Shown one piece after another: positions 1 through 9,267 of a stretch of DNA of 64,000 nucleotides. The notes under the pieces are model-generated. The model saw only the letters and a program-made list of their open reading frames with translations, was not told the DNA's origin and ran no database searches. The stretch's first letter is position 1. Every line of letters starts with the position of its first letter. A program made the position numbers and the translations under genes. Origin of the DNA: Chelatococcus sp. YT9 (GTDB lineage Bacteria; Pseudomonadota; Alphaproteobacteria; Rhizobiales; Beijerinckiaceae); NCBI RefSeq assembly GCF_018398315.1, contig NZ_JAHBRW010000001.1, positions 3,666,501-3,730,500 on the forward strand, in the 5' to 3' direction.

Positions 1-199
1 CCCGCTTCCATTCGCAAACCTTGGTCTGAGCCGTCGTCTTTGCATTCAACCCGCAAGGGGTCGGCTTGACGCTTTGCGTGCCGCCCTCGCGGATCCGGAC
101 AAGCCGAACGCGCGAGGGTGATTGCAGATCCGGTCAGACACTTCGGGTGCCTGTCGCGCGGGGGATGGTCCCCCGCCTCCAAAACAGGAGCCGGAACCC
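1..199. other. Gene-free leader with two inverted repeats
   Basis: No convincing gene is seen before position 200. The stretch holds an inverted repeat CCCTCGCG (84-91) with CGCGAGGG (111-118), and a tight hairpin CGGGGGA-TGG-TCCCCCG (59 to 75 of the second hundred, 159-175). The second hairpin lies just upstream of the ribosome binding site of the first small gene, so it would sit in that gene's 5' untranslated RNA. Whether either is a terminator of an upstream gene or a regulator of the downstream one cannot be told; neither has a T tract. Confidence 0.4.
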
Positions 200-364
200 A
201 TGTCCTATGCAGATGCCACCGCCTTTGCCGCCAGCCTCGCCACCACGCTGATGACTGTGATCGTCGTGTTCCAGGCCGGGGACGGCACCCATGGCGCCAT
301 GCCCGCCAATGAGTTCGATGGCGACGAAGAGATGGTGAAACTCGAACTTGATCCGTGGATCTGA
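200..364 (+). CDS. Small hypothetical protein, 54 aa
   Basis: The 54-residue protein begins MSYADATAFAASL and has a short hydrophobic stretch at about residues 8-26, followed by an acidic tail (DGDEEMVKLELDPWI). The start was chosen because an AGGAG ribosome binding site lies at 186-190, about nine bases upstream, whereas longer starts in the same frame lack one. No family was recognised and no catalytic motif is visible. It heads the plus-strand run of small accessory genes. A weak membrane association is possible but not proven. Confidence 0.5.
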   Translation: MSYADATAFAASLATTLMTVIVVFQAGDGTHGAMPANEFDGDEEMVKLELDPWI

Positions 365-382
365 GGCACGAGAAGAGCCTCA
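362..382 (+). terminator. Hairpin at the stop codon of the 54-aa gene
   Basis: TGAGGC (362-367, starting at the stop codon) pairs with GCCTCA (377-382) around a 9-base loop. There is no T tract, so it is at best a weak terminator or RNA-stabilising stem. Confidence 0.25.
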
Positions 383-558
383 TCCCGATGGCCCGGCGCG
401 CAGGCAACGCAGCCGAGCCATCGCTTTGCGGATAATCTCTCACTGCCGGCGGTAGCGGCCATACCGCGATACGAAAGAGTTAGAGTGCGGGCCGGTTGGC
501 CGTGACGGGTTGGTGGCCGGAGAGAGAGGCTCCCGGCGCCCGTCGCGGAGTAGTTCCC

Positions 559-1107
559 ATGTCCCTCCACCGCTCATCCGGCTTCCGCCCGATCGGCGAA
601 ATCCTCGCCCGGCAGGTGCTGCCCGGGCTGCGTAGCGCCCTTCGGTATCCGCTACGGGTTTCCTGCCTCGGCACTGTCAGTTTCGTCGACGATCACGATA
701 CCAGCCAATTCGACCGGACTATCGTTCTCGGTGAATGTACCACTCCCGAAGACGCCATGACGATCGCGGCACAGCGCGTTTCGCGTGACGATATTCGCGT
801 TGGAGAGGACGACACGCTGCGCTTTGAGGCGCGCATTGCCGCAATTCATGACTCGACCTACGGTCTGGTCCTCGCCGGAGAAATCCGGGCTCGGGCCATT
901 GTCTGGCAGCAGCCTGTCATCTCTGACGCGCAAGCCCGCCGTATCGTGAGCGAGGCAAGCCGGTTGCGCGGCAGCGCCTCGGCGGCTTGCGATGCCCGGT
1001 CGGCGCGGAACCTGCGCTACCGCGCCAGTCTGCTCGAAACACGCCTGGTCGATCGCGGCTGGCGGGAGACCGCTGCGGAACTGCTTAGCCTGCCCCGCGC
1101 CGCCTGA
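559..1107 (+). CDS. Hypothetical protein, 182 aa
   Basis: A 182-residue protein starting MSLHRSSGFRPIGEIL. The start at 559 is preferred to the longer frame because GGAG lies at 547-550, eight bases upstream, and codon use becomes regular there. The middle part (residues 35-115) looks like a mixed alpha/beta domain, and the C-terminus is arginine-rich and helical (RSARNLRYRASLLETRLVDRGW). No known domain was recognised. The gene follows a purine-rich GAGAGAG leader at about 520-530; a similar run occurs before the gene at 2376. Function unknown. Confidence 0.55.
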   Translation: MSLHRSSGFRPIGEILARQVLPGLRSALRYPLRVSCLGTVSFVDDHDTSQFDRTIVLGECTTPEDAMTIAAQRVSRDDIRVGEDDTLRFEARIAAIHDSTYGLVLAGEIRARAIVWQQPVISDAQARRIVSEASRLRGSASAACDARSARNLRYRASLLETRLVDRGWRETAAELLSLPRAA

Positions 1108-1129
1108 TTTTCACCTCTTCCACGCAATC

Positions 1130-1168
1130 GGCCTGGTCCTGCGCCAGGCCTCCTCATGTCCGGAGGCC
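1130..1168 (+). promoter_or_regulatory. Mutually exclusive hairpins over a ribosome binding site
   Basis: Three segments can pair in two ways. GGCCTGG (1130-1136) pairs with CCAGGCC (1144-1150). GGCCTCC (1147-1153), overlapping the second segment, pairs with GGAGGCC (1162-1168), which contains the GGAGG ribosome binding site of the gene starting at 1172. The first pairing would free the site and the second would hide it. This geometry resembles a translational switch, but no ligand or regulator is known. Confidence 0.35.
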
Positions 1169-1171
1169 GTC

Positions 1172-1588
1172 ATGGCTGACTATTACACCCATTTTTCCTG
1201 CCTGCTCGATGTAGGCACCCCTGAGAACGCTGTCCGTGCGCTCGAACTCTATAATGCGCTGGCGGACGAAAATGCAGCCGAAGATCCCTCATCGGATGGC
1301 TTCCTGCTGTCGATCCAGCCCGAACATGGCGGTACGCAGCTCTGGATACGCGACGATCCCACCGGCGATCCCGAGCACGTTATCCAATTCGTCAGGCGCT
1401 GCGCCGCCGTGTTCGAGCTCAAGGGCCGGTGGGGCTTCCAATATGCCAACACCTGCTCGAAGCCGCGCCTCGATGGCTTCGGCGGTGGCGCACACGTACT
1501 CGATCTTTCGACCGGCGAGACAGTGGATTGGATCTATACCGACGGCTGGCTCTCGACCGTGCTGGAGGGAGGCGATCCCCATGCCTGA
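1172..1588 (+). CDS. Hypothetical protein, 138 aa
   Basis: A 138-residue acidic protein beginning MADYYTHFSCLLDVG. The start is set by the strong CGGAGG at 1161-1166. The composition (many Asp, Glu, Trp; motifs LYNALADENAAED and LSTGETVDWIYTDGWL) is that of small soluble proteins often carried by phages and conjugative elements, but no named family was recognised. Its stop overlaps the start of the next gene by 8 bases, so the two are probably translated together. Its start site is covered by the alternative hairpins at 1130-1168. Confidence 0.6.
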   Translation: MADYYTHFSCLLDVGTPENAVRALELYNALADENAAEDPSSDGFLLSIQPEHGGTQLWIRDDPTGDPEHVIQFVRRCAAVFELKGRWGFQYANTCSKPRLDGFGGGAHVLDLSTGETVDWIYTDGWLSTVLEGGDPHA

Positions 1589-2225
1589 AATCATCGAAAC
1601 CACAGTCTATCGCCTCGACGAACTTTCCGAAACGGCGAAGGACAAGGCCCGCGCCTGGTATCGTGAAGGCGGCTTCGACTACGATTGGTACGACGCCGTT
1701 TATGAGGATTTCCAGCGCATCGCCGAGATCCTCGGCATCCGCCTCAAGACCCGAACCGCTCGCCTGATGGGCGGCGGATCGCGGCAGGAACCCTGCATCT
1801 GGTTCCGGGGCTTCTGGTCGCAAGGTGACGGCGCGTGCTGGGAGGGGTTCTACTCCTACTGCAGGAACGCCTCTGCCGCGATCCGGGCTTACGCGCCGCA
1901 GGACGAGATGCTGCATGGCATCGCAGATGCGCTTCAGGATGCCCAGCGGCGCAACTTTTATCAGCTTCGCGCTGACGTCGGTCATCGCGGCCATTACTAC
2001 CACGAATACTGCATGGACATTGCGGTAGAGCGGGCCAGCCCGAACTGGCAGGACATGACCGCCGACGCGGAGGACGTCGTCGCCGAGGCGCTGCGTGATC
2101 TCGCCCGCTGGCTCTATCGCCAGCTCGAGCGCGAATATGACTACCTGTCCTCGGATGAGGTGGTGGACGAGACCATCCTCGCCAATGGCCACACCTTCAC
2201 CGAAGGCGGACTTCGTTTCGGCTGA
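1581..2225 (+). CDS. Hypothetical protein, 214 aa
   Basis: A 214-residue protein starting MPEIIETTVYRLDELSETAK, with a GGAGGGAGG ribosome binding site at 1564-1572 inside the end of the preceding gene. It is rich in aromatic residues and acidic helices (KDKARAWYREGGFDYDWYDAV; CMDIAVERASPNWQD). I recall proteins of this general look in phages and mobile elements, where they are usually left as hypothetical; no catalytic motif is visible. Coupled to the 138-aa gene and likely expressed with it. Confidence 0.6.
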   Translation: MPEIIETTVYRLDELSETAKDKARAWYREGGFDYDWYDAVYEDFQRIAEILGIRLKTRTARLMGGGSRQEPCIWFRGFWSQGDGACWEGFYSYCRNASAAIRAYAPQDEMLHGIADALQDAQRRNFYQLRADVGHRGHYYHEYCMDIAVERASPNWQDMTADAEDVVAEALRDLARWLYRQLEREYDYLSSDEVVDETILANGHTFTEGGLRFG

Positions 2226-2375
2226 TCCCGCTTGAAGCATCCCCGCCTCATGGTCGGGGCGCTCTTCATGTCGCTCCAGCCAGAGTGAGAGGGCCGCCGG
2301 AATGGGTGAGCCTGGGCGGTCGAGAGAGAGCGCAGTCCGGGCTTTCCCGTTTCCGCTCTCCCGAGGTTCCCTTCC

Positions 2376-5300
2376 ATGAATATGGTGTCTCCCGTGACCG
2401 ATCCGGTCACGTCCTTAGCCGCAGCGCCCGCCATCCTCGCTGCGGCAACCACACTCCTTGGCCATCTGGAACGCGGCCAGCACGTCAGTGCCGCCACGCT
2501 TCGCGATGCGATGGAGGCGGCTTTCGGCGCTTCCGATTCGACCGGCGCCTGGGACTGGAAGATGGGTTATGAGACTTGCGAAGTCGCCACAGTCCTTTTC
2601 CTACGCAAATACGGAAAGGCGCTTTTCCGGAAAGCCGCGTCTCCGGCTACACGGTTTTCCGCAATTGCCCGGATCGTGGACCGGTTGCCGACCCACACGC
2701 GCCGATCCGAGGAAGGCCAGGCGCTCCAGCAATTCTCGACGCCCGCGCCGCTCGGTCTCGCGGCCATGGCAGCCGCCGCAATCACCCCCGGTGACGTGGT
2801 GCTGGAACCGTCGGCCGGAACCGGCCTCATGGCGATCCTGGCCGAGATTGCCGGCGGCAGGCTGGTGCTGAACGAGCTCGCCGATACCCGCGCTGAGCTG
2901 CTTTCTTCCCTCTTTCCGGCTGTTTCCACAACCCGCTTCGATGCCGCACAGATCGACGATCACCTCCAACCGGCAATCGTCCCCTCGGTCGTGCTGATGA
3001 ACCCGCCATTCTCGGCGATGGCCAATGTTTCGGGACGAATGGCTGACACGGCGTTCCGCCATGTTGCTTCTGCTTTGGCGCGGCTGGCCGATGGTGGGCG
3101 GCTCGTAGCCATAACAGGAGCGAATTTTGCTCCTGATCAAGCTGGCTGGCGGGATGCTTTCGTCCGCTTGCAAGAGCAGGGCCGCCTTGTCTTCAGCGCT
3201 GCCATCGCCGGATCGGTATACGCAAAGCATGGCACGACCTTCGCGACGCGCCTGATCGTTATCGACAAGACGCCGGCCGAAGATCCATCTCAGTTCTCTC
3301 CCTCATCCGGCACTGCGCCCGATGTTGCGACGCTGCTCGCTTGGGTCGAGGCGCAAGTTCCACCACGCTTGCCGGTCGCAAGCCCGAAATGCCGGGAATT
3401 CATCCCGGCGGCCGCGCCAAAGACAGTGCGCGGCTATCGCACGGGCGTGGCCCCGGTGCGATCCGTCACCGATACAGTTGGCGATCCCGAGGGCGTCGAG
3501 CTCGCTTATGAGACGGTGGACTGGGCACCGCCCGAGGGCACGCGACTAAGCGATGCGATCTATGAGCAATACGGATTGCAGTCGATCCGGATTCCCGGTG
3601 CACAGCCACATCCAACCAAGCTTGTCCAATCGGCTGCGATGGCGTCGGTTGCACCACCAAAGCCGTCTTATCGGCCGATCCTGCCTGCCGACATCCGCGA
3701 GCGCCTCTCCGATGCCCAGCTCGAGACAGTGATCTATGCCGGTGAGGCCCATGCCGATTATCTGGCCGGCGCCTGGTCCGTGGACGAAACCTTCGAGACG
3801 GTCAGCGCGGCGCCCGCGGACGCAGAAGGCGCTGTACGGTTCCGCCGGGGGTTCATGCTCGGTGATGGCACCGGAGCCGGCAAAGGCCGTCAATCGGCCG
3901 GGATTATCCTCGACAGCTGGCTGCGCGGGCGGCGCAAGGCGGTCTGGATCAGCAAGTCGGACAAGCTGATCGAGGACGCGCAGCGCGACTGGTCGGCGCT
4001 CGGCATGGAGCGACTTCTGATCACGCCGCAATCGCGCTTCTCGCAGGGCAAGCCGATCACGCTGTCGGAAGGCATCCTTTTTACCACCTATGCCACGCTG
4101 CGCTCGGATGATCGCGGCGAGAAGGTTTCGCGCGTCCGGCAGATCGTGGATTGGCTGGGATCGGATTTCGACGGTGTCATCATCTTCGACGAGAGCCATG
4201 CCATGCAGAACGCCGGTGGCGGCAAGGGAGAACGCGGGACTATCGCGGCATCGCAGCAGGGGCGTGCCGGGCTGCGGCTCCAGCACGCCTTGCCCGATGC
4301 CCGGATTGTCTATGTCTCGGCCACGGGCGCAACGACGGTGCATAACCTCGCCTATGCCCAGCGGCTCGGCCTCTGGGGCGGCGAGGATTTCCCTTTTGCC
4401 ACCCGTGCCGAGTTCGTTGAGGCGATCGAGGCTGGCGGCGTGGCGGCGATGGAGGTGCTGGCGCGCGATCTGCGTTCACTTGGGCTCTATACCGCGCGGT
4501 CCCTTTCCTACGATGGCGTCGAATATGAACTGGTGGAGCATCGGCTGACGGACGAGCAGCGCCGCATCTATGATGCCTATGCCGGCGCTTTTGCGGTCAT
4601 TCACAATAATCTCGATGCGGCGATGGAGGCGGCCAACATCACTGGCAGCGACGGTGCGCTGAACCGCCAGGCCAAAAGCGCCGCCCGATCCGCCTTCGAA
4701 TCCGCGAAACAGCGCTTCTTCGGGCATCTGCTGACCAGCATGAAAACCCCGACATTGATCCGGTCCATCGATGCCGATCTTGCGGCCGGGCATGCCGCCG
4801 TCATCCAGATCGTCTCGACCGGCGAGGCGTTGATGGAGCGCCGCCTCGCCGAACTGCCGGCTGAGGAATGGAACGACGTCCGCGTCGACATCACGCCAAG
4901 GGAATACGTACTCGATTATCTCGCCCATTCCTTCCCGGTGCAGCTCTACGAACCCTTCACCGATAGCGAGGGCAATCTCTCCTCGCGGCCGGTATTTCGC
5001 GATGGCCAGCCCGTCGAATGTCGGGCGGCCGTTGCCCGGCGCGACGCGATGATCGAGCACCTGGCCTGCCTTCCGCCCGTTCCCGGCGCCCTGGACCAGA
5101 TCGTGCAGCGGTTTGGGACCGATGTCGTGGCCGAGGTCACGGGCCGTTCGCGCCGGATCATCCGCAAGTGCGAAAGCTCAGCGGCAAGGCTGGCGGTCGA
5201 GAACCGCGCACCCTCCGCGAACCTTGCCGAAACCGCCGCCTTCATGGACGATCGCAAGCGCATTCTGGTCTTTTCCGATGCGGGCGGCACCGGGCGCAGC

Positions 5301-6695
5301 TACCATGCCGATCTCGGGGCGCGGAACCGGCGCCTGCGGGTCCACTATCTTCTCGAACCGGGCTGGAAGGCAGACGCGGCCATTCAGGGGCTGGGCCGCA
5401 CCAATCGCACCAACCAGGCGCAGCCGCCGCTGTTCCGACCCATCGCGACCGATGTGAAGGCCGAGAAGCGTTTCCTTTCGACCATCGCACGGCGTCTCGA
5501 CACGCTCGGCGCGATCACGCGCGGTCAGCGCCAGACCGGAGGTCAGGGCCTCTTTCGGCCCGAGGACAATCTGGAAAGCCCCTATGCCCGCGATGCCTTG
5601 CGGCAGCTCTATATGCTGATCGTGCGCGGCAAGGTGCAAGGCTGTTCGCTCGGCCGTTTCGAGCAGATGACCGGTCTGAAGTTGATGGATGCGAACGGCA
5701 TCAAGGACGACCTGCCGCCGATCACCACCTTTCTCAACCGGCTGCTGGCGCTGACCATCGACCTGCAGGCCATCTTGTTCTCGGCTTTCGAGCAGCTCCT
5801 CCAGGCGCGAGTCGACGGGGCTATCGCCTCCGGCACATACGATCTTGGTCTCGAAACGCTCCGCGCCGAAAGCTTCACTCTGACCGGCCGTCAGGTCATT
5901 TACACCCACCCCGCGACTGGCGCTGAGACCCGGCTGCTTTCAATCAGCGAGCGCAAGCGCAACAGGCCGATGTCGCTCAATGCGGCCCTGCGTGAACTGA
6001 CCGATCCGCGGGCAAAACTGCTGGTGAATGAACGCTCGGCCCGCGCCGCCGTCCAGGTCCCCACCACCAGTGTCATGCTGGACGATGGCGAGATTGAGCC
6101 GCGCGTACGACTGCTCCGGCCGATGGAAAGCACGACCTTTGCTCTTCGGGCGATGGGCGAAACGCGCTGGATCGAAGCCGATCGGGACAGCTTTGCGGCC
6201 ATGTGGAACCGGGAAGTCGCGCAGGTACCGGCCTATTCCGAGGGCACCCTTTACATCGTGGCGGGATTGCTCTTGCCGGTCTGGAAGCGGCTGCCGCAGG
6301 ATTCCACCCGTGTTTATCGGCTCCAGTCCGATGACGGGGAGCGCATCATCGGCCGCCGTGTTTCGCCCGCATGGGCAGCCAGCGTCACCGCCACAGAAAG
6401 CGTCAGCCTGACGGCCAATGAGGCTTACGCCGCTTTGATCGACGGGCGCACAATTCTCGACCTAGCCGAAGGGCTGCAACTGCGCCGCGTCCGGGTCGTG
6501 GGGACTCATCGCATCGAACTTACAGGCTTCAGCGAAGCCATGCGCGAACGCCTGCGCGCCTATGGGCTCTTCAGCGAAATCATATCGTGGAAATTGCGCT
6601 TCTTTGTGCCGGTCGGGGCAGCCGGCACCGGGATTATCGGCAAGCTTGTCGAGCGCTTCCCGATCGAACGCATTGCCGAACGGGAGGCGGCCTGA
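2376..6695 (+). CDS. Methyltransferase / strawberry-notch helicase fusion, 1439 aa
   Basis: A very large two-part protein. Residues about 130-330 form a class I SAM-dependent DNA methyltransferase domain with VVLEPSAGTG (SAM-binding loop) and VLMNPPFSA (N6-adenine-type NPPF motif, near residue 208). Residues about 440-1050 form a strawberry-notch-type helicase, with GDGTGAGKGRQSA (Walker A, near 495), IIFDESHAMQN (DExH, near 603) and GLGRTNRTNQ (motif VI-like, near 1020). The rest is an uncharacterised C-terminal region. Phage P1 DarB has the same methyltransferase-plus-helicase plan and shields injected DNA from restriction, so protection of transferred DNA is a reasonable inference, not shown here. 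Its stop overlaps the start of the Toprim gene. Confidence 0.85.
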   Translation: MNMVSPVTDPVTSLAAAPAILAAATTLLGHLERGQHVSAATLRDAMEAAFGASDSTGAWDWKMGYETCEVATVLFLRKYGKALFRKAASPATRFSAIARIVDRLPTHTRRSEEGQALQQFSTPAPLGLAAMAAAAITPGDVVLEPSAGTGLMAILAEIAGGRLVLNELADTRAELLSSLFPAVSTTRFDAAQIDDHLQPAIVPSVVLMNPPFSAMANVSGRMADTAFRHVASALARLADGGRLVAITGANFAPDQAGWRDAFVRLQEQGRLVFSAAIAGSVYAKHGTTFATRLIVIDKTPAEDPSQFSPSSGTAPDVATLLAWVEAQVPPRLPVASPKCREFIPAAAPKTVRGYRTGVAPVRSVTDTVGDPEGVELAYETVDWAPPEGTRLSDAIYEQYGLQSIRIPGAQPHPTKLVQSAAMASVAPPKPSYRPILPADIRERLSDAQLETVIYAGEAHADYLAGAWSVDETFETVSAAPADAEGAVRFRRGFMLGDGTGAGKGRQSAGIILDSWLRGRRKAVWISKSDKLIEDAQRDWSALGMERLLITPQSRFSQGKPITLSEGILFTTYATLRSDDRGEKVSRVRQIVDWLGSDFDGVIIFDESHAMQNAGGGKGERGTIAASQQGRAGLRLQHALPDARIVYVSATGATTVHNLAYAQRLGLWGGEDFPFATRAEFVEAIEAGGVAAMEVLARDLRSLGLYTARSLSYDGVEYELVEHRLTDEQRRIYDAYAGAFAVIHNNLDAAMEAANITGSDGALNRQAKSAARSAFESAKQRFFGHLLTSMKTPTLIRSIDADLAAGHAAVIQIVSTGEALMERRLAELPAEEWNDVRVDITPREYVLDYLAHSFPVQLYEPFTDSEGNLSSRPVFRDGQPVECRAAVARRDAMIEHLACLPPVPGALDQIVQRFGTDVVAEVTGRSRRIIRKCESSAARLAVENRAPSANLAETAAFMDDRKRILVFSDAGGTGRSYHADLGARNRRLRVHYLLEPGWKADAAIQGLGRTNRTNQAQPPLFRPIATDVKAEKRFLSTIARRLDTLGAITRGQRQTGGQGLFRPEDNLESPYARDALRQLYMLIVRGKVQGCSLGRFEQMTGLKLMDANGIKDDLPPITTFLNRLLALTIDLQAILFSAFEQLLQARVDGAIASGTYDLGLETLRAESFTLTGRQVIYTHPATGAETRLLSISERKRNRPMSLNAALRELTDPRAKLLVNERSARAAVQVPTTSVMLDDGEIEPRVRLLRPMESTTFALRAMGETRWIEADRDSFAAMWNREVAQVPAYSEGTLYIVAGLLLPVWKRLPQDSTRVYRLQSDDGERIIGRRVSPAWAASVTATESVSLTANEAYAALIDGRTILDLAEGLQLRRVRVVGTHRIELTGFSEAMRERLRAYGLFSEIISWKLRFFVPVGAAGTGIIGKLVERFPIERIAEREAA

Positions 6696-7732
6696 TGTCC
6701 CGTCTTTACGCCACCGATCTGGCGCAGCGTCTCGGCCGGCAGGCCGAGTCGGTTTGCCGTCACTACCTCTCGAATGGCCATAAACAGGGCCATTACTGGC
6801 AGGTCGGCGACGTCCGCAATTGCGCGGGACGCTCGATGTTCGTGCGGCTGCATGACAGCGCCAGGGGGCCGGCGGGCAAATGGTCCGATGCCGCCACCGG
6901 CGAGCATGGTGATCTGCTCGATGTAATCCGCGAAAGTCTCGGTCTCCTCGACTTCGCCGAGGTCGCTGCGGAAGCCCGCCGCTTTCTGAGCCTTCCCCAT
7001 CCAGAACCAGTCCCCACCGGGCGGCGTCGCGGAACTCCGGCTATATCGGGTACGGCAGAGGCCGCACGCCGGCTCTGGCGCATCGCACAACCGATCACGA
7101 GCACGCTCGCAGAGACGTATTTGCGGAGACGCGGCATTACGGATTTGCACGGGACCGGCGCGCTGGGCTTCCATCCGAACTGCTACTGGCGGCCCGAGCA
7201 TGAAGGGCCGACCGAGACCTGGCCGGCGATAATCGCGGCGGTCACCGATCGCGATGGCGACATAACCGGCGCTCACCGCACCTGGCTCGCGCGTGACGGG
7301 TCGGGCAAGGCGCCGCGTGATCCGCCGCGCAAGGCCATGGGGGACCTGCTTGGTAACGCCGTCCGGTTCGGAAGGGCACAAGATGTCATGGCGGCGGGAG
7401 AAGGCATCGAGACCATTCTGTCGCTGCGGCAATTGCTGCCACAGATGCCGATGGCCGCCGCACTCTCGGCCGGGCACCTCGCTGCTTTCCTGTTCCCGGC
7501 CCATCTGCGCCGGCTCTATATCGTGCGTGACAACGATCCGGCAGGCGACAGCGCACGAGACAGGCTCGTCGAACGGGCGCTGGCGGCCGGAATCGAGACC
7601 ATCACGCTCTCGCCGATAATGGGTGACTTCAACGAAGACCTCACTTCGTGCGGGCTGGATGCATTGCGGGTACGGCTTCGCAGGCAACTGGCTGCAGACG
7701 ATGTCAGCCGTTTCATGGCTTTGGCTGCATAG
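6695..7732 (+). CDS. Toprim-domain primase-like protein, 345 aa
   Basis: The start codon shares a base with the upstream stop (TGATG at 6693-6697), so translation is coupled to the methyltransferase-helicase. Residues about 1-100 resemble the N-terminal part of DUF7146/primase-like proteins (GKWSDAATGEHGDLLDVIRE). The C-terminal third is a Toprim_3 fold: AAGEGIETIL carries the conserved Glu, and IVRDNDPAGDSARD carries the DxD metal site. Such proteins are thought to help DNA processing or priming of plasmids and ICEs after transfer. A classical CHC2 zinc motif is not obvious, so primase activity is uncertain. Confidence 0.8.
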   Translation: MSRLYATDLAQRLGRQAESVCRHYLSNGHKQGHYWQVGDVRNCAGRSMFVRLHDSARGPAGKWSDAATGEHGDLLDVIRESLGLLDFAEVAAEARRFLSLPHPEPVPTGRRRGTPAISGTAEAARRLWRIAQPITSTLAETYLRRRGITDLHGTGALGFHPNCYWRPEHEGPTETWPAIIAAVTDRDGDITGAHRTWLARDGSGKAPRDPPRKAMGDLLGNAVRFGRAQDVMAAGEGIETILSLRQLLPQMPMAAALSAGHLAAFLFPAHLRRLYIVRDNDPAGDSARDRLVERALAAGIETITLSPIMGDFNEDLTSCGLDALRVRLRRQLAADDVSRFMALAA

Positions 7733-8074
7733 CCGGGATGAGAAGCGGGCGGGGGCTCGCGTTCCGTTGCGGCATACAGGAAGCCTTCCCTATTCGGCAG
7801 GGGACCGCGCCACGGCCTTCGAGAGGGCGAGCGGCCCACAAACGGCCGGGCCGGGCAATGGCGGCGCCCGACTGATTTCCGTCGGCGGCCCGCCACCCCA
7901 CGCGACGAGTCGCGTGGGGACCCCGTCTCCCCCGCCTTTACAGCGCGAAGCAAATCAGCCGGGCTTTGCCATCGAGACCCTCGCGAAAGGCTCGGGCTGC
8001 CTGGCCGGACCGCCTGCGGGCTTGTCGTCGCCATGAGGCCGCGACGGTCGCGGTCCTTGCCATCGGAGCCTGCC
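7733..8074. other. Gene-free interval with a perfect hairpin
   Basis: No ORF with coding character was found in this 342-bp interval. It contains a perfect 11-bp stem, CCCCACGCGAC (7896-7906) with GTCGCGTGGGG (7909-7919) around a 2-base GA loop. The very short loop makes a DNA cruciform or protein-binding palindrome as likely as an RNA terminator. The next gene has its own ribosome binding site, so a promoter probably lies between the hairpin and 8074, but none was recognised with confidence. Confidence 0.45.
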
Positions 8075-9001
8075 ATGTACACCTATGACGAACGCGAACC
8101 CGATCACGCGACATCTGCCACCGGCCATGTCATCGAGGAGCTTGAGCTTTACGGCTATCGTCCGTCAGAGGACGAGCCCGATCCCCGGATCTCGCCCGAG
8201 GATCACATCATCCAGAGCGCGGTCGCTGATATTTTCGACGCCCTGATCTCCACCATGGCCGACACCAGTCTCGATTTCGACCTTGCCGAGATCCTCTGGT
8301 CGAGCGTCAATACCTTCCACCGTGCTGTCGAACGGATCGAAAAGAAGCTCGACGACAACGAGCAGGCCCAGAAGCGCCTCCAGTGCGAACAGGACGGGTC
8401 CGAGGTGAAATCCGTCCAGCTCGAGACCCTGATCGGGGTCGGGCAAAGTCTCATCGAACGCCGTGACAGTCTTGAGCTTTTCCGCGAGACCGCTGCCGAT
8501 ATCTATCTGCGCACCCTCGGTACGCCTTGGTCGCAGCGCTCGGGTTCACGGGTCAATCATCGCCAGATGACAGCGGCCATGATCGATAGCCGGGACTTCA
8601 TCGCCGCCAAGCGACGCGCTGACAATGAGGTGCTGCTACCGGCCGGCACGAAGATCGCCTTTTCGGGTGGCGAGACCACCGATCATCGATTGATCTGGGA
8701 CAAGCTCGACCAGGTTCATGCCAAGCATCCTGACATGGTGCTGCTGCATGGTGGATCGCCGAAGGGCGCCGAGCGCATCGCCGCCACCTGGGCCCACAAT
8801 CGCAAGGTGCCGCAGGTCGCCTTCAAGCCCGATTGGGCCAAACACGCCAAGGCTGCGCCCTTCAAACGCAACGATCAGATGCTCGGCACGATGCCGATTG
8901 GGGTCATCATCTTTCCCGGCACCGGCATCCAGGACAATCTCGCCGACAAGGCGCGCAAATTGGGCATTCCTGTCTACCGCTTCGGGACGGGCGGCGCGTG
9001 A
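8075..9001 (+). CDS. DUF2493 / YspA-type SLOG protein, 308 aa
   Basis: The C-terminal 120 residues (from about 185) are a DUF2493 domain, the cpYpsA-related SLOG fold: KIAFSGGETTDH, LHGGSPKGAERIA and GVIIFPGTGIQDNLADKAR match the expected nucleotide-binding loops. SLOG proteins bind nucleotides or nucleotide-derived signals, and DUF2493 proteins are common on alphaproteobacterial plasmids and ICEs, but the ligand is unknown. The N-terminal half is acidic and helical. The start at 8075 has GGAG nearby (8065-8068); the longer upstream extension lacks coding character. Confidence 0.8.
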   Translation: MYTYDEREPDHATSATGHVIEELELYGYRPSEDEPDPRISPEDHIIQSAVADIFDALISTMADTSLDFDLAEILWSSVNTFHRAVERIEKKLDDNEQAQKRLQCEQDGSEVKSVQLETLIGVGQSLIERRDSLELFRETAADIYLRTLGTPWSQRSGSRVNHRQMTAAMIDSRDFIAAKRRADNEVLLPAGTKIAFSGGETTDHRLIWDKLDQVHAKHPDMVLLHGGSPKGAERIAATWAHNRKVPQVAFKPDWAKHAKAAPFKRNDQMLGTMPIGVIIFPGTGIQDNLADKARKLGIPVYRFGTGGA

Positions 9002-9149
9002 GCGCTGCCCGCCATTCCTCAAGGCCGTCGACGAACCGGAAGCGCCTCGACGGCCTATCATGCCGGCGAAACACATCGCCTGTAGGGCGATGGGCCGCTG
9101 GATCCGACCATGTGCAGGCAGAACAAGGAAGATGGCCGGACAGGGTCAG

Positions 9150-9177
9150 GGGATCTCTTTGATCCCTATTTGTTCTT
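9150..9177 (+). terminator. Rho-independent terminator-like hairpin
   Basis: GGGATC (9150-9155) pairs with GATCCC (9161-9166) around loop TCTTT, followed by a T-rich run (TATTTGTTCTT, 9167-9177). It lies 150 bp after the DUF2493 gene and probably ends that transcript. Confidence 0.45.
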
Positions 9178-9267
9178 AATGATCGCGGGCACTTCTGCTA
9201 CTGTTCCGATCGCGCCGTGGAGGTGGTGGCAGGCGCACCGTCCAATCCATTGCACGGAGACACCACC

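Noticed and set aside
7623-8036. 137-aa plus-strand frame after the Toprim gene
   Set aside because: It starts inside the Toprim gene in another frame and has proline/glycine-rich random composition.
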